Positions 1 through 7,248 are shown, numbered from the stretch's first letter. The stretch: 8,150 nt of DNA from Firmicutes bacterium UBA1047 (GCA_002316585.1 DCDU01000125.1:3193-11342); one strand, 5' to 3'. Program-made: numbers and translations. Notes: generated from the sequence alone by a model not told the origin.

Positions 1-1
1 G

Positions 2-850
2 AGTTATGGTAACAGCTATGTGATGGCAAGCTTGAAAACAGTAAATGATAAAGCTGTGCTGTCTTATCATCAGGGCGGTGCCGCTATGGGTACAGATTAT
101 GAAATTATTATTAATGAGGATGGCACTAATGAAATATTTGATATGGGTTATTCTCATAAAGTAGTTTTTGACAATGTTTCTGTACGGGTTGACCAATGGG
201 CTCCGCCTTTTGCCAACAATTTAACTATAAAGCTGAACGGCGAGCAGGAATATAGACCGGTGGGCAATCCGGAATATCTATACGGCTGGGTTAAAGCGGA
301 TTCCGGCGGCAGAAGCCCTAATGATGACCTTGAATTAATAGGCGAAAACATATACATATTGGCTTCTGAAAAGCCTGAAGACTATGATTCAAAAATCGGT
401 ATTTACAGAGTTAATATCAACAGCAATGAAACAGTAAGACTTTGTGATAATGACGTAAAAAGCTTTAAGATAGTGGATGATACAATTTATTTCACAGATA
501 TAAATAACTTTATTTATACACTTCCTCTTGACGGCGGCAAGGCTGAGCTTTTAGTTGATGAAGCAGTGGACCAATATGAGGTTTATGAAGGAAAGCTATA
601 TTATTCGTTGAAGAATAAAAACAATCAGCTCTATATTTACGGCAATGGGGAGTCGGTTAATCCGGAAGGCATTCTGAAAAGCTTAGAGGTGCAGAACGGA
701 TACATGGTGGCTATATTTGACAAACACAGCGAATCTCAATATAAACTGATGATTTTTAACAATAACGGCAAATTATTGTATAAGTCCATAGAAAATGTAC
801 TTTTAGTGCGAATAGATAACGGCAAGGTTGTTTTTGTGAAAGACAATTGA
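2..850 (+). CDS. Partial DUF5050-like beta-propeller protein (3' end of gene)
   Basis: The frame is open from the left edge (first whole codon at base 2) to TGA at 848-850, so the gene starts outside the window. In-frame GTG (20) and ATG (23) codons have no ribosome-binding site before them and are probably internal. The visible 282 residues have two parts. The first 110 or so are polar and unrecognised. From about residue 113 to the end there are repeated short beta-strand units of the type 'iYrvni..ne..rLcdndv..fki.ddtIYftd', then 'IYTLPLDGGKAELLVDE' and 'YEVYEGKLYYSLKN'. That pattern is typical of DUF5050, a beta-propeller-like domain common at the C-terminus of exported Clostridia proteins, often behind a copper-amine-oxidase-like N-terminal domain. 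No catalytic residues are evident. A surface or extracytoplasmic role is inferred. The following hairpin and the separate promoter downstream suggest it is the last gene of its transcript. Confidence 0.7.
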   Translation, partial: SYGNSYVMASLKTVNDKAVLSYHQGGAAMGTDYEIIINEDGTNEIFDMGYSHKVVFDNVSVRVDQWAPPFANNLTIKLNGEQEYRPVGNPEYLYGWVKADSGGRSPNDDLELIGENIYILASEKPEDYDSKIGIYRVNINSNETVRLCDNDVKSFKIVDDTIYFTDINNFIYTLPLDGGKAELLVDEAVDQYEVYEGKLYYSLKNKNNQLYIYGNGESVNPEGILKSLEVQNGYMVAIFDKHSESQYKLMIFNNNGKLLYKSIENVLLVRIDNGKVVFVKDN

Positions 851-854
851 TTAG

Positions 855-880
855 CCACCCGAATGACTGTGTTCGGGTGG
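855..880 (+). terminator. Hairpin terminator after the DUF5050-like gene
   Basis: A perfect 9-bp stem (CCACCCGAA at 855-863, TTCGGGTGG at 872-880) closes an 8-base loop, four bases after the TGA stop. The sequence after it is AT-rich (TAAATTATTATTGTATTT) but not an uninterrupted T-run. It is therefore probably an intrinsic terminator of moderate strength that separates this gene from the acyltransferase unit. Confidence 0.75.
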
Positions 881-890
881 TAAATTATTA

Positions 891-919
891 TTGTATTTAC
901 TAAAAACAAGTGATATAGT
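891..919 (+). promoter_or_regulatory. Probable sigma-A promoter for the MBOAT-DHHW unit
   Basis: TTGTAT (891-896), a 17-base spacer and TATAGT (914-919), with a TG one base upstream of the -10 box (911-912), i.e. an extended -10. It lies between the terminator at 855-880 and the GGAGG ribosome site at 943-947. Transcription would start near 926, giving a leader of about 35 bases. This is a consensus match only. Confidence 0.5.
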
Positions 920-960
920 AATAGCAGTTTATGTAATAATTCGGAGGATAAATTCTAATA

Positions 961-2370
961 ATGGTATTTTCAAGTTTAGTTTTCTTATATTTGTTTTTTC
1001 CCATAAATTTAATTTTTTATTTTATCAGTAAAAATAACACCTACAGAAATATAATTTTGTTAAGCTTCTCCCTATTTTTTTATGCCTGGGGCGAACCGTT
1101 TTTTATTTTTGCATTACTTTTAAGCGGAATCATTAATTATTCCTTTGCATTATTGATAGATAAATACAAGGGAACATATAAGAGTAAGCTTTTTATGTAC
1201 TCGGCAGTAATAATTGATTTATCAATGATTGGAATATTTAAGTACTATAATTTCTTTGCAAGCAACATAAATTATGTTTTTGATACAAACATAGGGCTAA
1301 GCTCAATAGGGCTACCTATCGGAATATCATTTTATACATTCCAAATAATTTCATATGTTATAGATGTATACAGGCAGGATGTACCCGCGCAAAAGAAGTT
1401 TTACAAGCTCCTTTTATACATGTCCTTGTATCATCAATTGATTGCGGGACCTATAGTAAGATATATCGATGTGGCTAATGAAATAGATAACAGAATTATA
1501 ACGCCAAGTAATTTCAGTTATGGTATCAACAGATTTATAATAGGGCTGTTAAAGAAAGTAATAATTGCAAACACGGCAGGTCAGGCTGCAACGGTGTTTT
1601 TGGACAGCAATTTAAGCGAGCTGTCCGTATTGGGAGCATGGCTTGGTATAATTATGTATACAATTCAAATTTATTTTGATTTCTCCGGCTATTCGGATAT
1701 GGCTATAGGATTGGGAAGAATGTTTGGATTTACATATAAGGAAAACTTTAATTATCCGTACATCGCAAAAAGCGTACAGGATTTTTGGAGGAGATGGCAT
1801 ATTTCCTTAAGCTCGTTTTTTAAGGATTATGTATATATTCCCTTAGGCGGCAACAGAAAAAAATTTATCCGCAATGTTCTGATAGTCTGGATGCTGACGG
1901 GACTCTGGCATGGAGCCAGCTGGAACTTTATCATATGGGGTATGTATTACGGTATTTTATTATTGCTGGAAAGAACATTATTACATAGAATATTGGATAA
2001 AATTCCGGCAGTATTATCTCATATATATTTAATTCTTATAGTTATAATCGGATGGGTATTTTTCTATTATGTTGATATTACAAAAGGAATAAAGTTTATG
2101 AGCATACTGTTCGGCTATGGCAGCAATCCGTTATATGACATCAAATTTGAAGTTGAATTTTTCAATAATGTTATATTTTTAATATTTGCAGCTTTCGCAA
2201 GCACACCTGTGTTCAAGGGAATATACAATAAATTAAATGAACTGATAGTTATAAACAATTATAAGCCGTCTAAACTTACGATTATAGCATTTAATGCACT
2301 AATTTTAATTGTAAGCACCGTACTATTGGTAGGACAAACTTATAATCCGTTTTTATACTTTAGATTTTAG
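961..2370 (+). CDS. MBOAT-family polysaccharide O-acyltransferase (AlgI/DltB-like)
   Basis: This 469-residue polytopic membrane protein belongs to the membrane-bound O-acyltransferase family. AlgI/DltB-type members take an acyl group, usually acetyl from a cytoplasmic donor, and pass it across the membrane to a partner that modifies a polysaccharide or teichoic acid outside. Visible hallmarks, in order, are QLIAGPIVRY (159-168), FDFSGYSDMAIGLGRMFGF (239-257), DFWRRWHISLSSFF (274-287), YIPLGGNRK (292-300) and GLWHGASWNFIIWG (314-327). H317 in the last motif matches the essential histidine of the family (AlgI His322); H280 is the second conserved histidine. Length is normal for AlgI-like proteins. 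The ATG at 961 is supported by GGAGG at 943-947, a slightly long 13-base gap. The stop TAG (2368-2370) is followed 11 bases later by the DHHW gene, the usual partner. The substrate cannot be told from sequence, since no glycan-synthesis gene is in view. Confidence 0.95.
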   Translation: MVFSSLVFLYLFFPINLIFYFISKNNTYRNIILLSFSLFFYAWGEPFFIFALLLSGIINYSFALLIDKYKGTYKSKLFMYSAVIIDLSMIGIFKYYNFFASNINYVFDTNIGLSSIGLPIGISFYTFQIISYVIDVYRQDVPAQKKFYKLLLYMSLYHQLIAGPIVRYIDVANEIDNRIITPSNFSYGINRFIIGLLKKVIIANTAGQAATVFLDSNLSELSVLGAWLGIIMYTIQIYFDFSGYSDMAIGLGRMFGFTYKENFNYPYIAKSVQDFWRRWHISLSSFFKDYVYIPLGGNRKKFIRNVLIVWMLTGLWHGASWNFIIWGMYYGILLLLERTLLHRILDKIPAVLSHIYLILIVIIGWVFFYYVDITKGIKFMSILFGYGSNPLYDIKFEVEFFNNVIFLIFAAFASTPVFKGIYNKLNELIVINNYKPSKLTIIAFNALILIVSTVLLVGQTYNPFLYFRF

Positions 2371-2381
2371 TGAGGCAGCAC

Positions 2382-3644
2382 ATGAATAACAAAAATCATT
2401 TATCAATTTTAAATATATTGATATTTATATCGCTGATATATACAGTAACAATTTTAAATATATTGACCCCAAAGAATAAAGCAATTTCTGAGGTGGAAAA
2501 CAGAACATTGGCACAAAAGCCTGTTTTTAGCGTGGATAATCTTTTATCCGGCAAGTATTTCAGGGATTTTGAAAGCTTTTTTGCCGACCACTTCTTTGAC
2601 AGAGAGAATTTGGTGAAAATCAGCAAAAACATATCATCCTTAAAAGGTATAAAAAGGGAAGAAGAAGTGTATTTGGTTGATTTTGAAGGACAGAATGTAG
2701 GAGGCAACCGGAATAATGAGGATGGCGAGAAACCTGAAGATAATGCTGTAGTTACCACAAAAGGAAATCTATTAATATTAAATGATACTGTAATGGAGTT
2801 GTATAAATTTAACGAGGATAAAGCAAAATTATATGCAGATATGGTTAATACAGTCAGCAGTACATTAGGGGAAAATGTGAAGACTTACTCCTTGCTGGCT
2901 CCTATACAAATAGAATTTTTGAATAACGAGAAATATAAGAATTTATCTGATTCACAAATTGATGCAATTAAATACGTGAATGATAATTTTTCGGATAATA
3001 TAATTCCTGTAGATGCTTATTCACCCATAAAGGAACATATTGATGAATATGTTTATTACAGAACGGATCACCATTGGACAGCCCTTGGAGCATATTACGG
3101 ATATACCGGCTTTGCAGATGCGGCAGGACTTGAAGCTGTACCTTTAGACAAATATAAGGAAAATAAGGCTCCGGATTATTTAGGGTATATATCAACTGTC
3201 AATCCGTCCGAGAAAGTAAACAGCAACCCGGATGATGTGGTTTATTATGTTCCGCCTGTCAAAACCGATATGAAGGTTTTTTATTATGACAAGGATACCG
3301 GAGAAAAGAAATCTTATGCCGGCAGTGTAATCAATAAAAAATATGTATTATTGGACCAAAAATACGGTGTTTTTTTAGGCGGTGATTTTGCGCTTGGTGT
3401 TATTAAGACAAATGTAAAAACAGACAGAAAAATAATGGTTATAAAAGATTCCTACGGCAATGCTTTTGTTCCGTTTTTAACACCTCATTACAGTGAAATA
3501 TATGTGGTTGACCCAAGACATTATAAAGAGAGTATAGTTGATTTAGTCAAAGAAAATGATATCGGGGAAGTAATGTTTCTAAATTATATATTGACAACAA
3601 ACTTTGACAGCTTTATGGACAGTGTTTTGAATTTGGTAAAATAA
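2382..3644 (+). CDS. DHHW-family membrane-anchored O-acetylation protein (AlgX/AlgJ-like)
   Basis: This 420-residue protein has an N-terminal hydrophobic anchor (about residues 8-28), so the rest should lie outside the membrane. The family has an SGNH-hydrolase-like fold related to AlgJ/AlgX and is thought to complete transfer of acetyl groups supplied by the MBOAT partner. Visible marks are ENRTLAQKP (39-47), the GKYFRDFESFFADHFFDREN segment (57-76), the name-giving TDHHW (228-232), FLGGD (331-335) and IKDSYGNAF (354-362). By analogy with AlgX, S357 with D229 and H231 would form the catalytic triad; this is inferred. Start choice: the frame also has a GTG at 2370 that overlaps the upstream stop (TAGTG), but nothing resembling a ribosome site precedes it. 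ATG 2382 has GTGAGG at 2370-2375 at a good distance and gives a normal signal anchor, so it is preferred. The gene is translationally close to, and surely co-transcribed with, the acyltransferase. Confidence 0.9.
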   Translation: MNNKNHLSILNILIFISLIYTVTILNILTPKNKAISEVENRTLAQKPVFSVDNLLSGKYFRDFESFFADHFFDRENLVKISKNISSLKGIKREEEVYLVDFEGQNVGGNRNNEDGEKPEDNAVVTTKGNLLILNDTVMELYKFNEDKAKLYADMVNTVSSTLGENVKTYSLLAPIQIEFLNNEKYKNLSDSQIDAIKYVNDNFSDNIIPVDAYSPIKEHIDEYVYYRTDHHWTALGAYYGYTGFADAAGLEAVPLDKYKENKAPDYLGYISTVNPSEKVNSNPDDVVYYVPPVKTDMKVFYYDKDTGEKKSYAGSVINKKYVLLDQKYGVFLGGDFALGVIKTNVKTDRKIMVIKDSYGNAFVPFLTPHYSEIYVVDPRHYKESIVDLVKENDIGEVMFLNYILTTNFDSFMDSVLNLVK

Positions 3645-3647
3645 AAA

Positions 3648-3676
3648 GGAATTCTGGGGACGGACCTTAGAATTCC
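3648..3676 (+). repeat. Hairpin repeat, copy 1 (core GGGGACGGACCTT, EcoRI-type arms)
   Basis: Starts three bases after the DHHW stop codon. The outer arms GGAATTCT (3648-3655) and AGAATTCC (3669-3676) are perfectly complementary. The core continues the helix on this strand: GGGG (3656-3659) pairs with CCTT (3665-3668) through two G-C and two G.T pairs, leaving the loop ACGGA. The whole is a continuous 12-bp stem with a five-base loop. On the opposite strand the two wobble pairs become A/C mismatches, so the structure is strand-specific. The same core recurs at 7907-7919 and 8137-8149. There is no T-run after it, so it is not a classical terminator. It resembles short palindromes mobilised by IS200/REP-type (RAYT) transposases, but that assignment is inference. 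Confidence 0.75.
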
Positions 3677-3704
3677 GGGTACAGTATAACATATTAAAAA
3701 GCAA

Positions 3705-3738
3705 ACAGTATTCGATATTTAGGCTTGTCGAATACTGT
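3705..3738. terminator. Bidirectional terminator between convergent genes
   Basis: A perfect 11-bp inverted repeat (ACAGTATTCGA at 3705-3715, TCGAATACTGT at 3728-3738) has a 12-base loop and lies between the convergent DHHW and lipoprotein genes. Read on the minus strand the stem is followed by TTTGCTTTTTAAT, a good U-tract. On the plus strand the tail (AACTAATTATGTTTT) is weaker. It probably ends the zupT-lipoprotein transcript and also stops read-through from the + strand. Confidence 0.75.
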
Positions 3739-3799
3739 AACTAATTATGTTTTATGTCTTCATTAAAAAGAGAGTATATATAGATTTTTCTTCAATGAC

Positions 3800-5416
3800 T
3801 TATTTAATTTCAGACAGCCTTGTATAATATTCTTTTTGCGATAAACCTGTTATATCATCTATATTTGAAGCATTGGGAGAAAATCCGGAAGGCTCCCAAT
3901 GAGATAAGGCGGTGTTGTAAAAGCACTCATATGCATGCTCATCGTTGTAACCTATAAATGAGCCGACCCACTTTACATTAACCATTGTTTTAACACGGAC
4001 ATTTGCGCCGCTGTTTCTTATTTCTTTTGAGTTGTGACCGGTAAATCCGCCTATGCCAAACGGCATTTTATCTATAAAATATCTGTCATTATTTATGATA
4101 TAGTCGCATGTAACGATACCTTCTGCACTGCAATTTAATATATCCGCTGTATTGCTTCCTATAAATCCGCCAATCCAATTTCCGCCGTAAACCTCAACGT
4201 CGGCATGACAATTAATAATTTCACATTTTACCTCGTTGCTGTACAAATCATAGCCATTACCTGCCGCACCTGCTAATCCGCCTATATCTACGGTTCCTCT
4301 TACAGTGCCGCTTACTGTGCAGTTTTCTACACTTGCGCCATTTATTCTGCCTGCAAGTATTCCGGCTTCAACATAGCCTTCTTCGCCTATGTAGTCTATA
4401 TTTGCATTTAAAATATTCAAATCCTTCACCGAGGCTCCGCGTCCCAATACAGAGAAGAAGCCAATAGAATTATTCTCGTTATCTGATGTTTCCAAATCTA
4501 AAAGTATGCTTAAATTACTGATGGAATGGTTATTTCCGTTTAATACTCCGCAAAAGCCCGTTACATATGGTATTCTGTGGTCTGCAATATTCATAATATT
4601 GTAGTTCTTGCCTATGGGCTCAAATTCAATTTCGCTCATATCAATATCGCACATGAGGTTGTAGGTTGACCGCATTTCATTATACAAGGTACTGTTCACG
4701 CACTCTGACATTGCCGCAACATCCTGAGGGCTTGTTAAATCGTACGATTTTCTTTCGAACAATTTACCGTATCCATTATCGGTGTATATGTTTTTCACTA
4801 TATCTATATCATAGATGTTTTCAACATCTATAATTTTATACATTTGCTCTCCTGCTTTAAAAACATCGGATAATATTTCCGGAATATCATCTTCGCTTAA
4901 CACATATGGAGTTGCGGTATATTTCACAGGATACAGCCAATGCTTGTTTCCGTCCTCACTGTTGAAAAACCTTCCGTACAGTATACTGATTTGTTCATCG
5001 TCAGCGCTGATTTGAAATGGCTCAAGAGTAAACTCGGGTTTTTCATAATCCATATAGTTAAAAGAGCCGTAGTAGTTTTCTTCGCCTGCTGAAAATAACA
5101 TAAAAAGAGATGAAATAACCTTTGTATCCTTATATGGAATTGTAATTTGACCCAATTCATCAAGGAAATTATCTTCTTTATTTAAATCTATTAAAAGTCC
5201 TCCGGTGTATAAACCGTTTTGATATTCTCCTAAATTGTCGCCGGATGCGTATTTTTCATACATTGATACAAATTCGTGAAGCTTTGAATAATCTGTGTCA
5301 GGTTCTTTTTGTGCATTTTCTTCCGGAATTTCATTTGAAACAGCATTGCTATCTGCTTGATTGCATGAGCAAAGAAGCATGCATACAGCCAATATTAAAA
5401 ATAAATATTTTTTCAT
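3800..5416 (-). CDS. GLUG-repeat surface lipoprotein
   Basis: This 538-residue secreted lipoprotein has the signal peptide MKKYLFLILAVCMLLCSC, with C18 (after L-C-S) as the likely lipidated cysteine, then an acidic polar linker (about 19-45). Residues 46-225 are an unrecognised globular region. From about 226 the sequence follows the GLUG/beta-helix pattern: a 'LMCDIDMSEIEFEPIG' entry segment (254-269), 'FCGVLNGNNHSISNLSI' (288-304), then repeats ending in IGGLAG (378-383), IGGFIG (415-420), IGGFTG (455-460) and VGSFIG (484-489), with NC steps at 365-366, 402-403 and 428-429. Such domains form elongated surface modules; binding partners are unknown. Start choice: an in-frame ATG at 5431 has no ribosome site, whereas ATG 5416 has GGGGGAAG just upstream and begins a normal MKK signal peptide. 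The gene follows zupT by 19 bases and is probably co-transcribed. All nine mature cysteines besides C18 fall after residue 238. Confidence 0.85.
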   Translation of the reverse strand: MKKYLFLILAVCMLLCSCNQADSNAVSNEIPEENAQKEPDTDYSKLHEFVSMYEKYASGDNLGEYQNGLYTGGLLIDLNKEDNFLDELGQITIPYKDTKVISSLFMLFSAGEENYYGSFNYMDYEKPEFTLEPFQISADDEQISILYGRFFNSEDGNKHWLYPVKYTATPYVLSEDDIPEILSDVFKAGEQMYKIIDVENIYDIDIVKNIYTDNGYGKLFERKSYDLTSPQDVAAMSECVNSTLYNEMRSTYNLMCDIDMSEIEFEPIGKNYNIMNIADHRIPYVTGFCGVLNGNNHSISNLSILLDLETSDNENNSIGFFSVLGRGASVKDLNILNANIDYIGEEGYVEAGILAGRINGASVENCTVSGTVRGTVDIGGLAGAAGNGYDLYSNEVKCEIINCHADVEVYGGNWIGGFIGSNTADILNCSAEGIVTCDYIINNDRYFIDKMPFGIGGFTGHNSKEIRNSGANVRVKTMVNVKWVGSFIGYNDEHAYECFYNTALSHWEPSGFSPNASNIDDITGLSQKEYYTRLSEIK

Positions 5417-5435
5417 TATTACTTCCCCCATGCAT

Positions 5436-6239
5436 CTAAATAAATAAAAGCAGGCTTATTGCCATTATGACCATACCGGCTATGAGTCCGTATATTGACA
5501 GGTGGTGCTCTCCGTATTCCTGTGCTGACGGAAGGAGTTCATCCAATGATATATATACCATTATTCCGGCTATGGAGCCGAAAATTATACCGAACATCAA
5601 GTCATTGATAAAAGGCATTAATATTAAAAAACCAACCAATGCACCTATTGGCTCCGCAAGTCCGGACATGAAGGAATACATAAAAGCTTTTTTTCTGTCT
5701 CCCGTAGCGTAGTAAATGGGAACAGATACGGCTATTCCTTCAGGAATATTATGTATTGCTATTGCTACGGCTATAGGTATTGCTATTGAAGGGTCGTGAA
5801 GTGCGGAAATAAATGTTGCAAGACCTTCCGGAAAGTTGTGAATTCCGACGGCTAAGGCAGTAAATACTCCTGTTCTTAAAAGCTTTTCTTCCGATTTAAC
5901 CTTTGATTCTTCTATATCCTCAACCTTGTACATTTCATGTGGATTTTCTCCGCTGGGTATGACTTTGTCAATGACAGCCATTAAGAGCATTCCGCCGAAA
6001 AATGCGGCAACAGTAGCCCAGGAGCCTGCTTTCAAACCAAGCTGCGCCACTAAGCTATCCTTTGCTTTAACAAATATTTCAACCATTGAAACATAAATCA
6101 TAACACCTGCCGAGAAGCCAAGGCTGATTGCCAAAAATCTTGTATTGGTTTTTTTAGTAAAAAAAGCTAAAGCACTTCCTATGCCTGTGCTTAAGCCTGC
6201 AAAAAGCGTTAATCCGAATGCAAATAAAATATTGTCCAT
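5436..6239 (-). CDS. zupT: ZIP-family divalent metal transporter ZupT
   Basis: This 267-residue inner-membrane protein has about eight predicted membrane segments. ZIP proteins import zinc and often iron, manganese or other divalent metals into the cytoplasm. Diagnostic features are HNFPEG (134-139) and HNIPEG (163-168), the metal-binding motifs of transmembrane helices 4 and 5, and SGLAEPIGA (192-200). A variable cytoplasmic loop at about 95-122 carries His, Asp and Glu residues, and an acidic, His-containing segment, DELLPSAQEYGEHH (233-246), lies near the C-terminus. Length matches the ZupT/GufA-like group. The ATG at 6239 has an excellent AAGGAGG at 6250-6244. The stop TAG lies 19 bases before the lipoprotein start, so the two look like one transcript. 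No metal-regulator operator could be identified in the 54-base gap upstream. Metal specificity cannot be predicted from sequence. Confidence 0.93.
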   Translation of the reverse strand: MDNILFAFGLTLFAGLSTGIGSALAFFTKKTNTRFLAISLGFSAGVMIYVSMVEIFVKAKDSLVAQLGLKAGSWATVAAFFGGMLLMAVIDKVIPSGENPHEMYKVEDIEESKVKSEEKLLRTGVFTALAVGIHNFPEGLATFISALHDPSIAIPIAVAIAIHNIPEGIAVSVPIYYATGDRKKAFMYSFMSGLAEPIGALVGFLILMPFINDLMFGIIFGSIAGIMVYISLDELLPSAQEYGEHHLSIYGLIAGMVIMAISLLLFI

Positions 6240-6292
6240 ATTACCTCCTTATGCTGATATATACCCATTTAATATTCTTGTAAACTGTTAAT

Positions 6293-6306
6293 GTTATAAT
6301 TCCATT
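6293..6306. repeat. 14-bp direct repeat, copy 1
   Basis: GTTATAATTCCATT occurs here, over the 3' end of the permease remnant, and again exactly at 6823-6836 over the stop codon of the GntR gene. The two copies are 530 bases apart in the same orientation and bracket the permease remnant. Confidence 0.7.
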
Positions 6307-6753
6307 TCTGTATATATTCTTATAAAGTTTTCTTTGGCAATGATATAAACAAATCTGCTTAATATTAACATTATTAATATAAGCAAAGCTACTAAAACTT
6401 TATTTTCTCCAAGATGTAAAGGTATATTAATATTATTGAGGACGGTTATTATAATAATAGGATACCAGAATTGTAAGTTTCCTCTTAGGAAATTTACAGG
6501 TCCCGCAAATAAAATTGAAACAGGAAATGTAAGTATTAATTCAAATATAAGAAGTAAAGGAGGTGTGTATGGTGCGACACCAATCATAGTCTTCAAATGT
6601 AAGTGCAGCTAAAAAGGTTAATGTTGGAATTACTGATATAAATGTACCTAATCCATCTCTGATTTGCATCGAAAAAAGTATAGCTGCTAAAAAAACATAA
6701 AGTATCGATTTTCTCTTTATTAATAAAAAATTATGTCTTATTACTGTATTCAT
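6294..6753 (-). pseudogene. Frameshifted ABC-2-permease-like membrane protein remnant
   Basis: Two overlapping minus-strand frames look like halves of one small membrane protein. The first begins at ATG 6753, supported by GGGGTGAT just upstream, in preference to a GTG at 6762. It reads MNTVIRHNFLLIKRKS, then a membrane segment, then 'FLAALTFEDYDW', and stops at 6541. The second frame is open from about 6596 to TAA at 6294, with two hydrophobic stretches and the phrase 'INIPLHLGENKVLV'. This resembles the N-terminal 'kkDfllikk' start and C-terminal 'PlyfkfGyeK' region of ABC2_membrane_5 permeases. The halves are one base out of frame near 6541-6597. The total of about 150 residues is shorter than the usual roughly 200, so the middle (the conserved post-DEK segment) may also be deleted. 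The neighbouring YtrA-type regulator fits a former ABC exporter operon. The family assignment is tentative; two genuine small membrane proteins are the alternative. Confidence 0.5.
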
Positions 6754-6822
6754 AATTATCACCCCGTGAAATTATTATATCCTTAATATATTGTTTTTTC
6801 AGCGGAATTGATACGGAATAAG

Positions 6823-6836
6823 GTTATAATTCCATT
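6823..6836. repeat. 14-bp direct repeat, copy 2
   Basis: GTTATAATTCCATT, identical to 6293-6306. Its last two bases lie in the GntR stop codon (TAA on the minus strand at 6837-6835). It may mark an old rearrangement or slippage event in this operon. Confidence 0.7.
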
Positions 6837-7206
6837 AGATTTCATGCCCTTTGACAATTCCTTGAATTTCTGGTCTTCTTGAGATGTTTAGCATTTTGCT
6901 TTCGTTTACAACTTTAATTAAATCATCTTCAATCATATTGGGTTTCTTTTCTTTCAGCATTGTTATATTTTGCTGCGCTACAAATGTGCCTTTGCCGAGA
7001 ACCGTATGTATGAAGCCGTCTCTTTCCAATTCCTCATAAGCTCTTTTAGTTGTAATGACACTTACATGCAGTTCCTTGGCAAGGTTTCTTATAGAAGGCA
7101 AAAGCTCATCTTTCATTAAAACCCCCGTAAGTATTTGTTCTTTTATTTGAAATGAAATTTGCTCATAAATAGGCTGCTTGCTTGAGTTTAAAATTAATAC
7201 TTTCAT
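6835..7206 (-). CDS. GntR-family transcriptional regulator, YtrA type
   Basis: This 123-residue DNA-binding regulator opens with MKVLILNSSKQPIYEQIS, followed by an N-terminal winged helix-turn-helix (about 12-77) with LPSIRNLAKELHVSVITTKRAYEELERDGF across the recognition helices and the wing GKGTFVA (71-77). The remaining 46 residues are a short helical tail. A tail this short, without an effector-binding FadR, HutC or aminotransferase domain, is the mark of the YtrA subfamily, which typically represses an adjacent ABC transporter operon and itself. A longer reading from GTG-like 7248 adds 14 residues unlike the family and would run through the operator. ATG 7206 has AAAAGGAA upstream and gives the usual YtrA N-terminus, so it is chosen. 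Downstream, instead of an ATPase gene, there is only the permease remnant, so the regulator may have outlived its target operon. Confidence 0.88.
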   Translation of the reverse strand: MKVLILNSSKQPIYEQISFQIKEQILTGVLMKDELLPSIRNLAKELHVSVITTKRAYEELERDGFIHTVLGKGTFVAQQNITMLKEKKPNMIEDDLIKVVNESKMLNISRRPEIQGIVKGHEI

Positions 7207-7228
7207 TTCATTATTCCTTTTCACATAC

Positions 7229-7247
7229 TGTATATATACTATATACA
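7229..7247. promoter_or_regulatory. Probable autoregulatory operator of the GntR gene
   Basis: A perfect inverted repeat, TGTATAT (7229-7235) and ATATACA (7241-7247), with a 5-base centre, lies inside a longer imperfect palindrome (about 7222-7260). It sits directly downstream of the predicted -10 box, over the expected transcription start, where bound repressor would block initiation. The arm length and position suit a GntR/YtrA dimer. This is inference from symmetry and location; AT-rich DNA makes short palindromes common. Confidence 0.5.
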
Positions 7248-7248
7248 C

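Noticed and set aside
20..25. GTG/ATG at 20-25 as the start of the first gene
   Set aside because: The frame is open to the left edge and there is no ribosome site before these codons, so the gene is treated as truncated by the window.
2370..2381. GTG start for the DHHW gene overlapping the MBOAT stop (TAGTG)
   Set aside because: No ribosome site precedes it. The GTGAGG there serves the ATG at 2382 better and the shorter protein has a normal signal anchor.
3645..3799. CRISPR, tRNA or riboswitch in the convergent gap
   Set aside because: Only the hairpin repeat and the 11-bp terminator are visible; there is no spaced repeat array, cloverleaf or known aptamer sequence.
6256..6284. Possible zupT promoter on the minus strand (TTTACA, 17 bases, TATATC)
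   Set aside because: The predicted start would fall inside the AAGGAGG ribosome site, leaving no usable leader.
6556..6589. A strong-looking + strand ribosome site AAAGGAGG (6556-6563) with ATG at 6569
   Set aside because: The frame stops after six codons (MVRHQS) and lies opposite the permease remnant. There is no promoter or conserved peptide, so it is probably chance.
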